Positions 43,888 through 53,493 of a stretch of DNA of 64,000 nt are shown piece after piece. Position numbers and translations under genes: made by a program. The DNA is taken from the NCBI GenBank assembly GCA_030620095.1, contig JAUTXW010004695.1, forward strand, positions 248,001 to 312,000, given 5' to 3'. This DNA is from Kuschelorhynchus macadamiae. Lineage: Eukaryota > Arthropoda > Insecta > Coleoptera > Curculionidae. The notes under the pieces are model-generated. The model searched no databases. It saw only the letters and a program-made list of their open reading frames with translations, and had not been told where the DNA came from. Every line of letters starts with the position of its first letter. Position 1 is the first letter of the stretch.

Positions 43888-46228
43888 TTAGGTCTCTTTG
43901 AGCAATATGGACAATTTCTTCGATTTTTTTTTTCTAATTTTCTTTGTTTTACTGCAATGGGCTCTCTGCTCAGATATAATTAACAAATAACAATTTCGTT
44001 TTGTCACATATAGTTAGTCACCCTATTTACATTTTGTTGTTATTTTTAGCTTATAAATAAATTTAAATATATATTTATTTTCGATTCTACCAATTGATAT
44101 TTTGTTGAAGGCATAACTGTAAATGTAGAAAAAAGTTATGATGAGTTATACAAAACATACTGGTTAGTTGGTCATTTAGTTTCCCTAAAGACATTGTATT
44201 AACAGTATAAATAATCCGCGCACGTGACAACCTTTCCTTGAGTCATGCGATTGAAGCGACATTGTGTTGATCTTAGCCGTCACCTTCGCCATGCTAAGTA
44301 AACAAAGTTAAAAATCATCTCTGTAAAGGTAAGTTTTTTTTCTTTTCTTTAGCTTTATCCTTAATTCTAGTAATAACTTTTTCCGTAATAACTGGCCGTG
44401 ATCACGTTCTTAACGACTAATGATTAAAAATTACGTAACAGCTTGATTTGTAAAATCAAAATATAAAATTCAAAGTAAAAGACAATAAATTTAGATACTT
44501 TACAGTAACTTGCAGAAAAACTAACTCTAGTATCTAATGATTAATACTAAAACAAAAATCAAAACCTGTATGCGAACGCTTATTGTCTTTAAAACTAAGT
44601 TTACACTTATCCTTTGTTGCTAATTTTAAAAAACAAAAGGGAATACAATTTATTTTTAGAAATATTTAATATTTCTTTAAATCGCGAACGAGAAAACATT
44701 TGCTGATATATCAGATTTATTGAATTATTCCTTTTAAAATTCAATATTCATCATATATAGTATTGTTCATCATCATACTTCTTCCACATCAAAACACAAA
44801 TAATTACAAATAATGTACCCAACACAAAATCTTTAAAACCAAGGAAAATTGGTAGATACCTTTCTATTTATATTTGGCCACAAATTACCAGAAGACACTA
44901 AAAAGGTATCATCAAACCGCACCGAAAAAGCGAATATCTAAATAAAATATGTATCAAACATTTCATTTTAGCTAACTGAAATTCCTTTACCGAATAAACC
45001 AACGACGAATTAGTAACTACGAAATTTATTCGTTCAGATCTGACAATAGATGCTGCAACATTGTCAGTAAGAAATCGTTCGAATAAACATAATGAATGTG
45101 TCACTAAAATTTATTCGAATGAACGTTATTTTCATTCATTCGTTTGGTGGTTAGTTAGTAATATTAGTAATACGTGTTAAATGAATAAACAGTTTTCAAC
45201 TATCGAATAATTCTAATAAGCAGCAACTATCGAATAATTCGATAGTTTTTATTCGATAGTGCCCATACAGAAGTGTTGAGAATTTAGAGAAATTTCCAGA
45301 ATTAGGAGTGAGCTAAAATGTTTTTAAAGTTTCAGGACTATATATAATGTGTATAACTGCTACGCAAAAAACCGTATTCGATCTGTTTTGTCACACAAAA
45401 TATTCGGTTTAAAATCACAGCAAAATTTTAACTATTCTTAGTAAATAGTTCAGATCGTGTTAAGCTTTTGAGAGATTTGATCTTCCTGTGGGAAGGATAA
45501 ATAAATTTCCATACCGTCAGCATATTGATGTGATGCAAGATGACCGAGAATATATAAAATTATTTAAATTAATTTCTAAATCGCATGAGAAACAGTTCCT
45601 TTGTTTTAGATTTATCTCAGCTCCATTCTTCAAGAGTATCTTTTTTACTCCCAAGCCCGAGGCATCATTTATTTTTAAGCAAGTTTTCGGGTTGACAGCC
45701 CTCGTATTATTTTCAAATACGCTTCAGATTCGTCCTTCACGGTGAGGATTAGGCGACGCAAAGGTCGAGATAGGAGCGGTAAAGCGAGATAAGCTCTCTT
45801 GAACTTTATTGCCAGACAGTAAAGCTCAGAATCCAGGAAGGCCGAATTTTTATTAAAAACGCAGTTTCTTTTTCGTAGTTTAGCTGAGAATACAAGGTAT
45901 CGTCACATAACTTACTTGTAATATCCCTCGTTTTTTAGTAGTATATTATGTATGAAAAAAAAATTATTGTAGAGTAAATTTCATGAAAAGTGGGTCGTTT
46001 CCATTGTGTAGGCAGGTCGGACTTTAGATATTTATGTATTTAAGGCTTTAAGGAAAACAAATAATGAAATGAGATGTTTATATTAACTTAATCAAATACA
46101 AAACCTAACCGAAATATTGCAAATTTATATAGTCTGTTTCAGGAATATATAAAGTAATAAAATGTGGAATCCGTCCAGTTTGGCTGAATTTCGGAGTCGT
46201 CCATAGACGTAGGTAAACTTCTTTTATA
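43888..46228. other. AT-rich stretch without recognisable gene
   Basis: No element identified. At 45005-45260 the words ttattcga and tatcgaata recur in both orientations, ending in a near-palindrome of attcgatag units. An 85-residue frame at 45488-45745 (plus) has no recognisable motif. Confidence 0.45.
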
Positions 46229-46269
46229 GATCAAATTACAAGAGATCTAACCACACTACACCACAACTT

Positions 46270-46327
46270 GTTATGTTCTGGACGCGCGTTTCGCTAACCA
46301 AGTTAGCATCATCAGTAGATGATATAA
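46270..46327 (-). ncRNA. Family A hammerhead motif, left half of the palindrome
   Basis: Minus strand: CUA then CUGAUGA, stem II GCUAAC/GUUAGC, GAAA, ACGCGCGU and C, then CAGAAC. The core is complete. One stem I pair is lost (CUA against CAG) relative to its partner. Confidence 0.75.
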
Positions 46328-46347
46328 ACTGTTTCAGTTTTTTGTCA

Positions 46348-46406
46348 GTTATATCATCTGCTGATGATGCTAACTTGGTTAGCGAAACGCGCGTCCAGAA
46401 CGTAAC
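46348..46406 (+). ncRNA. Type I hammerhead ribozyme candidate, best preserved (family A)
   Basis: GUUA (46348-46351) pairs with UAAC (46403-46406), CUG (46358-46360) pairs with CAG (46396-46398), leaving an internal loop as in natural type I hammerheads. CUGAUGA is at 46361-46367. Stem II GCUAAC/GUUAGC (46369-46383) has a UUG loop. GAAA is at 46384-46387, stem III ACG/CGU has a two-base loop, and the cleavage base C is at 46395. All conserved bases fit. The same family lies downstream of PLE copy 3. Confidence 0.85.
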
Positions 46407-46526
46407 AAGTTGTGGTGTTGCGTGGTTAAAACTCTTGTATTTTGATCTATCTTCCACCACAGGTTCCAGTGTTAAGTTTTTTTTATTGAAATAAAAGTAA
46501 AGAGCCTTTTAAATTCCTGTCCTTTT

Positions 46527-46590
46527 CCCTGTCCTTCTGCCCTATTTTTTGCATACCTGATGAGGTTTTATTACTCTATAGATTACATGT
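46527..46590 (+). repeat. Direct repeat flanking the DDE transposase relic (left)
   Basis: ccctgtccttctgc through ttttgcatac and gaggttttatta recurs with changes at 48221-48280. The two copies enclose the relic at 46734-47917 at a distance of 1.7 kb. Confidence 0.5.
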
Positions 46591-46733
46591 ATTCCTCAAT
46601 GCATGCATAATAGGCTAGTACTTAATAGAGGCAGGTAATAAAACAAAGATCTTAAATACTTAATTGTGTTTTAAACATGTTAGTATTTGTTGTTACGCCG
46701 TACTGTTAACAGTATTATAAGAATATTAATAAA

Positions 46734-47917
46734 ATGGCGACGTTCACTCCAACGAAAAGATGTTCTAATAATTCTCTATTAACAGAGAGTGAAAAAAGTT
46801 ATTATTTTAAATGTACACGATTGCATAAAACACTATTACCCTGGTTGACTAGAATTGGAATGTCCACCGTTTTTAAATTATTGCGGGAGAGAAAAGTATC
46901 AGGTCAAGTGGAACGTCACAGGAAGACCAGCAAAAATCCTTGATGAAGACCCCAAATGTGCAATTAGAAGAAAAGTTCTCTGTTTTTATTTTAAAAAAGA
47001 AATACCCACTCTAACTAGATAACACTTATGGACGACTTTAAAAAATATGGATTTTGCCTGGCCTAAGCATAATCGAAAACTGTTACTGGAAAGCGATGAA
47101 ATTGTTTGCTGGAAGTAAAAAGCAGTACCGCAGGGAGCAAAAGAATTTTTTTTATCTTGATGAGACGTAGATCAATGAAGGTTATATAGTAAAAAAATGT
47201 GGTAAGACAAAAATATAATCTGTGCTCTTTGAGTATTTATTGAAGGCCTATCAATAGTTATTAAAGTGCCTTTGGGAAAAGGGAGGAGACTAATAATGTC
47301 ACACATTGGAAGTGAAGAGAGATTTTTTAAAAAAGGTTGGTTAACTTTTCAGTCGTGTTGGACGGGAGATTACCATGATGACATGAATTCGAATGTTTTC
47401 AAAAACTATTTTAGTGAAATGATAAAATACCTTCCGGCTGATTCGGTAGTGGTTTTGGATAACGCAAGCTATCATTTACGGCGCATAGAGAAAACACCAA
47501 CTTTATCTTGGAGGAAATAAGAAATTATCGACTGGCTAACTACCAAAGATATTGAGTTTGAACCCAGTTTGATAAAGAAAAAACTACTACCCATAGCAAA
47601 TTTACACAAAAATCGTTTTAGGCCGTGGAAGATATAGCAGAAAATCATTGCGAACTAAATCCTATAGATATGGGCGCAAATGAGGATTTGTAGGAAGACA
47701 AAACACGACATTTAAAATGAAAGTTATTAAGCTACGGCTTGATCAAGCCATTAAGAAAGTGACACCGAGAACTGGCGGAAAGCAGTGCAGCATGTGATTA
47801 AACAGGAGGAGAGAATTTGGGTTCTTGACAACCTGTTAGATCAGAAGTTCGACCCTTTAAGTATAATGTCATGAGGTGATGACAGTTCCTCAGATGCCGA
47901 AGAATATAACCTATTAT
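46734..47917 (+). pseudogene. IS630-type DDE transposase relic
   Basis: The N-terminal helix-turn-helix frame (46734-46943) includes STVFKLLRERKVSGQVERHR. Broken frames then give FYFKKEIPTL, DFAWPKHNRK and FYLDETxINEGY (first Asp region). The frame 47266-47520 has VPLGKGRRLIMSHIGSEE, GDYHDDMNSNVF and SVVVLDNASYH (second Asp). A further shift gives IDWLT-KDIEFEPSLIKK and HCELNPID, where a Glu would be the third catalytic residue; bases before HCELNP appear deleted. This is a distinct lineage from the WPxRSPD elements. No terminal repeats were located. Confidence 0.7.
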
Positions 47918-48747
47918 AATTTCATTGTTGTAAAATAATATATAATAATTATTATTTTGTCTATACATATATATATTGTGTACATATTATATATAATTTT
48001 TATTTTGTTGAAATAATATTTCGTTAAATTTAAATTCTTTCTATAAGTATTCAACCACACGCCTTTGGCGTAGAATTTTCGGTGTTTATGAACGGATAAT
48101 AATAAGTAAAATGCATAATTTGCCCCAAAACCGGGTGGTGCTACCTGCACCCGATAAAAACAAAGAATTTTCCATTGAGATCAAAGCAAAACTATGGAAG
48201 TGGTATAAATTATTGGTGGGTCACCCTGTAGTCCTTTTGCATACTTAATGAGGTTTTATTATTCTAAACAGACTATAAATACTACTTATATACCCGGTGT
48301 CCCCTTTAAGAAAGCACTTTACGGGGATCTCGTAAACCAGAAGACATACGATGTAGGTTAAATTAGTAAACAGTTATGTAATTGAAGATATAATCAAATG
48401 CTATCCAAAAACTTTGCAGATATTCAACTGTAGATATTTTTGTAATAAACTGAATTATTTTATTTTTTTCTCACTGTATTTGAGGAAATATCTGAAAATA
48501 ATTCTTTTCTTTTGCATTTGTCACTTTTGGTTCTCTACATCATTTATCCACATAGTTGTATTTATTGAAAAACATTTTTATAGAGCTCAGATGCTCCGAA
48601 AACGCGTATATTTTACTTGTACTGTACTGTAAGCAAGGAGGCCGATTTAAAGAATAACTTATAATAAATAATGAATGAATGAATAATAACATTATTTGAA
48701 ATAATCGGGATAACTAAAAGAAACGGTATATCCAAAAAACCTGAAAG
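47918..48747. other. AT-rich stretch; right copy of the direct repeat at 48221-48280
   Basis: Contains caccctgtagtcc and ttttgcatacttaatgagg, the partner of 46527-46590. No gene is recognised. Confidence 0.45.
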
Positions 48748-48897
48748 ATATGTTTTTACTTCCTTCGTAAAAGGGAAGTGTTGTAATTATGAAAAAATCA
48801 CTCGCCGAGATTTTTTTCAAATCTTCGCGTTTCAGGGTCCCTAGATGACGTAAAACATGTTTTCTCAATTCCGTCGGTCTGTCTGTCTGTCTGTCTA
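48748..48897 (+). repeat. Dispersed repeat with (GTCT)n, inverted relative at 60612-60712
   Basis: The segment with gtaaaagggaagt, gaaaaaatcac and gggtccctagatga is found in reverse complement at 60612-60712. Here it runs into five GTCT units at 48870-48891. Family unknown to me. Confidence 0.6.
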
Positions 48898-49071
48898 TCT
48901 GTTCGCGGCCTAGCTAAAAAACTACTTACCCGATTGACTTGAAATTTTCGTCAAAAAAATTAAGGGTCATATGGGGGTGACCTGGTAATATTTTGGTAAA
49001 AATCCAATATCGCTGAAAATTGTTAAAAAAAAATTGTTAGAGTGGTGTATGTCTTTTTTTAAAATGTCGAC

Positions 49072-49109
49072 GTGTCGAAACTTAATTTGTGCATCCTGAG
49101 GACACATAT
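49072..49109 (-). ncRNA. Family C hammerhead motif, unit 1
   Basis: Minus strand: GUGUC paired with GACAU in stem I, CUCAGGA (for CUGAGGA), a stem II weakened by changes, GACA (for GAAA), CGUC. Stem I is intact and the core damaged. Confidence 0.6.
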
Positions 49110-49271
49110 ATAGATCTTCTATCCTGCATGAAACCCATATTATCAGGCTTTAACTACTCCGTTGGTTCGCTAATATTAAGTTTCTAAATAGTTTTCGTTA
49201 AAAAACCTCTTGTTATGTTATAGTGGTATATTATTTGGGGTTAGGGTCCAGTAAAAAAAAGTCTATTTTTA

Positions 49272-49319
49272 AATAGCCGACGCTTCGCAACTTTTTTGTA
49301 GCATTCTCAGGACCTATAT
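49272..49319 (-). ncRNA. Family C hammerhead motif, unit 2
   Basis: Minus strand: AUAGGUC, CUGAGAA, stem II GCUAC/GUUGC partly paired, GAAG, CGUC, GGCUAU. Two core substitutions; stem I AUAG and CUAU are complementary, different from unit 1. Confidence 0.6.
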
Positions 49320-49482
49320 ATTTTCTGTATCCTGCATGAACCCTATATTATTAGTCTTTACCTACTCCGCTGGTCCGCAGATATTATGTTTCTATGGTTT
49401 TGTTAATGATCCTCTTGTTGTTATGTTAGAGTGATGTATTATTTGGGGTTAAGGTCCAGTAAATAAACAAAAGACTTTTTTA

Positions 49483-49530
49483 AATTGTTGACGTTTCGCA
49501 ACTTTATTGTTGCATCCTCAGGACACATAT
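49483..49530 (-). ncRNA. Family C hammerhead motif, unit 3, core intact
   Basis: Minus strand: GUGUC, CUGAGGA (49521-49515), stem II GCAAC/GUUGC with AAUAAA loop, GAAA, CGUC. Conserved bases are all present. The first stem I pair is C against A, and the rest of stem I is as in unit 1. Confidence 0.7.
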
Positions 49531-49546
49531 AAATTCTAAATCCTGC

Positions 49547-52500
49547 ATGAAACCCATATTATCAGTCTTTTCCTATTACCTGGTCCGCAGATATTTTCCA
49601 GATTTTAAGTTTCTAAATGCCATTACCCTGGAGAAGCTTGCTGATAAGCCTAAACAACAATCAATAAAGAAGATATACACCACCGCAATATCAACCCAAA
49701 CCGATACAACAGATGTCCAAATGCCTGTCAATAGGTCTCCAAAAAAAGCTGTTTCCTTCCAGCCCAACAAAACACCCATTATAGAGAAATGGCATTATGT
49801 AGTGGTATCCTTAATTCCGTCCACGTATAAATCAAATCAGCTTGTACACTACATCAAAGAAAAATTAGGAACCACGAATTTTGTGCGTTGTTTTCCTATG
49901 CTTAAGAATGCAGACACTTTGCGCTCCGATTTTAAAATTGGGGTGCAAAATATAGATCACTTAATTCAGCTTAAGAACGCTAGTCTGTGGCCACCTGGTA
50001 CCATAATTGATCCTACCAATGATTCAGTTTCACCAACCCTTATCCAAACGCCGCCCACTTCCACAGCCCATAATGTCTCATCTTCTAGTCATCAAGATGT
50101 CAATATAGATATCCCAAAGAGCCGGGGGCTGTCTCCACCAAAGCCTCAATTATTGGAATCACCAGTGACATTTGTGCCTGAGGAGGATAAGTCAGTCATG
50201 ATTGGCTCTGACAGGGAGGCCATAGCAGCTTGTAGGTCATTGGCACTGGAGGGTTCTAAATTAAGCATGGAGAAAACTGCAAGGAAAGATGATTTTTTGC
50301 AGTTTGATCCAATGACTCCACCAAGAGTGCGGCTGTCCCAAGATTCGGATAAAGCAAATGGTCGCTATATATTAGCCAGATTAAGGGATCCTTCCTTACT
50401 AAAAAGCAAATTAATCTTATGCGGCGATTTCAATATTGACTTTTCCAGTGTGTGTGCTGCTCAGGAATGTCTTCAGTCCATCTTTGAGTCATTAGGAATT
50501 GCCATGCACGTCAACTCACCAACCAGAATTACTAAGACAAGTGCCAGTACTATAGATTACGTTGTGTCTTCTTTCGATCCTAGCTCCGTCGAATGTAATG
50601 TCTTAAGTCCAGGTTTCTCCGATCATGAAGCACTTTTCACAAAATTTTCAATTACATCCAAAGCCAAAAATTCCTCTAGACAAGTAGGCCGTATTTTTTC
50701 GGTTAGAAATTTCATTAATTTCAAACACCTATGTCAAATAACTGACTGGGACTCTCACACTTATGATGTCGACACTGAATTTTCTCGTTTTATAAAAACT
50801 CTAACTAATATAGCTTCTGAATCTTTTCCTCTTAGGCCTATCAAAAATAAAAGAAGTAAACCCTGGTCCACTAAAGGTTTACGTATATCTTCTAAGAACA
50901 TGCGGTCACTATCTCATTTAAAGAAATTTTTGGACAGTGTCTTTTTTCATAATTATGTAAAATCATACAGTAAAATTTATCATAAGACTATTAAAGCCGC
51001 CAAAGATATTTATTACAATAATAGACTTTCTAACGCCAAAAATGTAGCTAAAGAAACCTGGTCTATCGTAAATGATTTAAGAAACAAAACTCCTTTATCC
51101 AACACTATCCTTACCTCTCCTGAGGACCTAAACAATTATTTTGTAAATGTAGCCAAAGATTTGACTAAATCCGTATCTCAATCTAATGACCCAATTTCAT
51201 ATCTCCCTAATCATAGGGTAAACCTGCACAGTTTCTTCTTTTCACCAGTAGTTTTATCAGAACTTCGCAGTACAATTAATGATATCAAAAATAAATCTTC
51301 CTCGGGAATTGATGGGCTTACTTTAAAAATGTATTCAAGTCTGCCGGAGTGCACTCTAGAGCATCTGACTGCTTTGATAAATATGTCTTTCCAAAATGGT
51401 ACTTTTCCAAGCTGCCTTAAAACTGCAATAATCATACCTCTTCACAAAGGAGGTGTTTCAGAAGAAGCTTCGAACTATCGCCCAATTGCACTTCTTCCTA
51501 CGCTATCTAAGATCATCGAAAGACTGGTTAAAAAAAGGCTTTTATCATTTCTGTCTAGATATGAAATACTTACAAAACATCAATTTGGATTTTTAAGTAA
51601 CAAATGCACAAGCGATGCCATGTTTTCCCTTCTTAATAGAGTTTACTCCAGCCTAAACAACCATCACGCTACGGCAACAATTTTCTGTGATTTTTCCAAA
51701 GCTTTCGATTGTGTGAATCATAATATATTAACTAACAAGCTGCAGTACTATGGATTTAGAGGGGCTCCTCTCGATTGGTTTAAGTCATATCTTAGCAACA
51801 GAAATCAAGTTGTGAAAGTTGACAACAGGATGTCTTCTTGTAGGCCAATGGAATATGGAGTGCCTCAAGGCTCGGTACTAGGCCCTATCTTGTTTCTTCT
51901 GTTCATAAACGACATGGCTAATTTAAACATTAGTGGAAAAATATGTCTCTTTGCGGACGATACCAGCTTTACGTGGAGCCACCCAGATGTCACGGACCTA
52001 CATAGGATTGTATCTAATGACCTAATCACCATTAAATCCTGGTGCGATTCTAATCTCCTATGTTTGAACATCTCTAAAACGAAAGTCTTGTCTTATAAAA
52101 ACACGCTGCAACCTTTTGACCTTAATGGCACCACTATTGATGTCGTAAACTCTGTAAAATTTCTAGGGCTTCTTGTAGATGATTCTTTAAAATGGGATCC
52201 ACATATCGACGCTTTATCAAGGAAGTTGGGTTCTGCTTGCTTTGCGTTAAGATCTGTTTCCGAGGAGCTTAGCTTTTCTACCTCTAGAACTGTTTATTTT
52301 GCTCTTGTTGAGTCGCACCTCAGATATGCTATTCCCTTCTGGGGTACATGTTGTGCGACTCAATTTGATCGAATTTTTATACTACAAAAAAGAGCTGTTC
52401 GTTACCTACTGAGACTTAACAGTAGAACTCACTGCCGAGATTTCTTTAAAAGATATAAAATACTAACCCTTCCTTGCTTATTCATTTTGGAATCGGTTTG

Positions 52501-52762
52501 CTTAATTCGTAAGCATGCACCTGCTCTATTAGAGAGACCTTCTCACAACTACCCTCTCAGAAACACTGAGCACGATCTCTATCTTCCAACCCCACACTCA
52601 GAGTTAATTAAAAGATCAGTAATCTACAATGCAAAAAAAATGCATAATCACCTGCCATTTAACATCAAATCCATAATATCTCTGACTTCATTTCGCAAGG
52701 CTTTGAAGTCATTCTTACTGGAAAGCGCCTTCTACACCGTGAACGAGTTTTACAACACATAA
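49547..52762 (+). CDS. Chimeric LINE protein: ORF1-like region fused to EN C-terminus and full RT
   Basis: One uninterrupted 1071-codon frame. Residues ~25-245 look like a LINE ORF1 (HYVVVSLIPSTYKSNQLVHY, SDFKIGV, ASLWPPGTI). At ~275-292 it passes directly into the last part of an APE-type endonuclease (LILCGDFNIDFSS from C292, then SDHEALF near 361); the N-terminal two thirds of that endonuclease are absent. The reverse transcriptase is complete: NYRPIALLPTLSKIIERL (Y644), DFSKAFDCVNH (D715), YGVPQGSVLGPILFLLFIND, FADDT (D804, D805), and the thumb to VNEFYNT. The first 24 codons lie in flanking ribozyme-unit sequence, so the true start is unknown; no internal Met is clearly better. CR1/Jockey-like. 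The fusion probably arose by an in-frame deletion. Confidence 0.75.
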   Translation: MKPILSVFSYYLVRRYFPDFKFLNAITLEKLADKPKQQSIKKIYTTAISTQTDTTDVQMPVNRSPKKAVSFQPNKTPIIEKWHYVVVSLIPSTYKSNQLVHYIKEKLGTTNFVRCFPMLKNADTLRSDFKIGVQNIDHLIQLKNASLWPPGTIIDPTNDSVSPTLIQTPPTSTAHNVSSSSHQDVNIDIPKSRGLSPPKPQLLESPVTFVPEEDKSVMIGSDREAIAACRSLALEGSKLSMEKTARKDDFLQFDPMTPPRVRLSQDSDKANGRYILARLRDPSLLKSKLILCGDFNIDFSSVCAAQECLQSIFESLGIAMHVNSPTRITKTSASTIDYVVSSFDPSSVECNVLSPGFSDHEALFTKFSITSKAKNSSRQVGRIFSVRNFINFKHLCQITDWDSHTYDVDTEFSRFIKTLTNIASESFPLRPIKNKRSKPWSTKGLRISSKNMRSLSHLKKFLDSVFFHNYVKSYSKIYHKTIKAAKDIYYNNRLSNAKNVAKETWSIVNDLRNKTPLSNTILTSPEDLNNYFVNVAKDLTKSVSQSNDPISYLPNHRVNLHSFFFSPVVLSELRSTINDIKNKSSSGIDGLTLKMYSSLPECTLEHLTALINMSFQNGTFPSCLKTAIIIPLHKGGVSEEASNYRPIALLPTLSKIIERLVKKRLLSFLSRYEILTKHQFGFLSNKCTSDAMFSLLNRVYSSLNNHHATATIFCDFSKAFDCVNHNILTNKLQYYGFRGAPLDWFKSYLSNRNQVVKVDNRMSSCRPMEYGVPQGSVLGPILFLLFINDMANLNISGKICLFADDTSFTWSHPDVTDLHRIVSNDLITIKSWCDSNLLCLNISKTKVLSYKNTLQPFDLNGTTIDVVNSVKFLGLLVDDSLKWDPHIDALSRKLGSACFALRSVSEELSFSTSRTVYFALVESHLRYAIPFWGTCCATQFDRIFILQKRAVRYLLRLNSRTHCRDFFKRYKILTLPCLFILESVCLIRKHAPALLERPSHNYPLRNTEHDLYLPTPHSELIKRSVIYNAKKMHNHLPFNIKSIISLTSFRKALKSFLLESAFYTVNEFYNT

Positions 52763-53136
52763 ATTTATCCTTATGAACCCCTAGTGTGATAGTTGCCATT
52801 ACCAACCATTTTTACCGAATTTTGTATATGTATTTTTTTAATTGTTTCGTACTTTTTTATTTTTTATTTTTTACTTTGCTTTTTTATTTTTTTTACATTA
52901 TATTTATGAAAATGTTTATAACATAGTACGACTGACAAAGTACATTTCTAATGTACTTCTTTTAGGATTCTATTATATTAATATTCTAAATTCTTGATTT
53001 AAATATTATTTTTCTATAATATTTATGATGTGTTTTTGTTTTGTTTGCTAATTTTGATGTTTGTAAACTATTTTTTTTTACAACAGCTTTGTCCACAAAA
53101 TTGTAAAATTTTTTTGACAATAAAGCATTTATTTAA
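49617..53136 (+). mobile_element. CR1/Jockey-like LINE inserted in a ribozyme-bearing unit
   Basis: The flanking unit is interrupted between aagtttctaaatg and cttttcgttaac, which are contiguous in the other units. About five bases (aatgc) are shared by both junctions, a possible short target duplication. The 3' end follows an aataaag signal near 53120. The element is internally deleted and 5' incomplete. Confidence 0.75.
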
Positions 53137-53227
53137 TGCTTTTCGTTAACGATTCTCTTTTTTTTATGTTAGAGTGGTGTATTATTTTGGGGTTAGAATC
53201 GAGTAAAAAAAACTAAAGTATTTTTTT

Positions 53228-53275
53228 AAATTGTCGACGTTTCGCAACTTTATTGTTGTATTCTCAGGTCATTTT
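53228..53275 (-). ncRNA. Family C hammerhead motif, unit 4, beyond the LINE
   Basis: Minus strand: AUGAC, CUGAGAA (core G changed to A), stem II with CAAC/GUUG pairs, GAAA, CGUC, GACAAUUU. The position continues the ~221-base spacing once the LINE is removed. Confidence 0.65.
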
Positions 53276-53493
53276 ATATCCTACATGAAACCCGTATAAG
53301 ACTGATACTTTACCTACTCCGTTGGTTCTCAGATATTTGCCAAATATTAAGTTTCTAAATGGTTTTCGTTAACGATCATCTTGTTGTTATGTTAAAGTGG
53401 TGTATTATTCGGCGTTAGGAAATATCTGTAGACCAACGAAGTAGGTAAAATCTCATAATGTGGGTTTCATGTATGATATAAAATCTATGTATA

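Larger units (their letters stand above)
46229..46452. repeat. Near-perfect palindrome carrying two opposed hammerheads
   Basis: From tagatcaa at 46229 to its mirror near 46452 the two halves are inverted copies with a few mismatches, around a centre at 46328-46347. Each half contains one family A hammerhead and the flank acaacttgt-acg-tctgg. Confidence 0.85.
49060..53480 (-). repeat. Tandem array of ~200-221 bp hammerhead-bearing units, split by a LINE
   Basis: Successive units share cctgcatgaaaccc, attat-ag-cttta-ctactccg, aagtttctaaatg-ttttcgtta, gttatgttagagtggtgtattattt and ggggtta-ggtccagtaaa, followed by the ribozyme. The ribozyme starts lie at 49071, 49271 and 49482, then at 53228 after 3.5 kb of LINE. 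With the LINE removed the last interval is also ~221 bases. A further partial unit in opposite orientation lies at 53400-53490 and continues at 57000-57140 beyond the inserted mariner. This layout resembles metazoan retrozymes or hammerhead satellites. Confidence 0.8.

Noticed and set aside
45488..45745. 85-residue plus-strand frame as a host gene
   Set aside because: No recognisable motif, no splice or promoter context, and length is within chance for this DNA.
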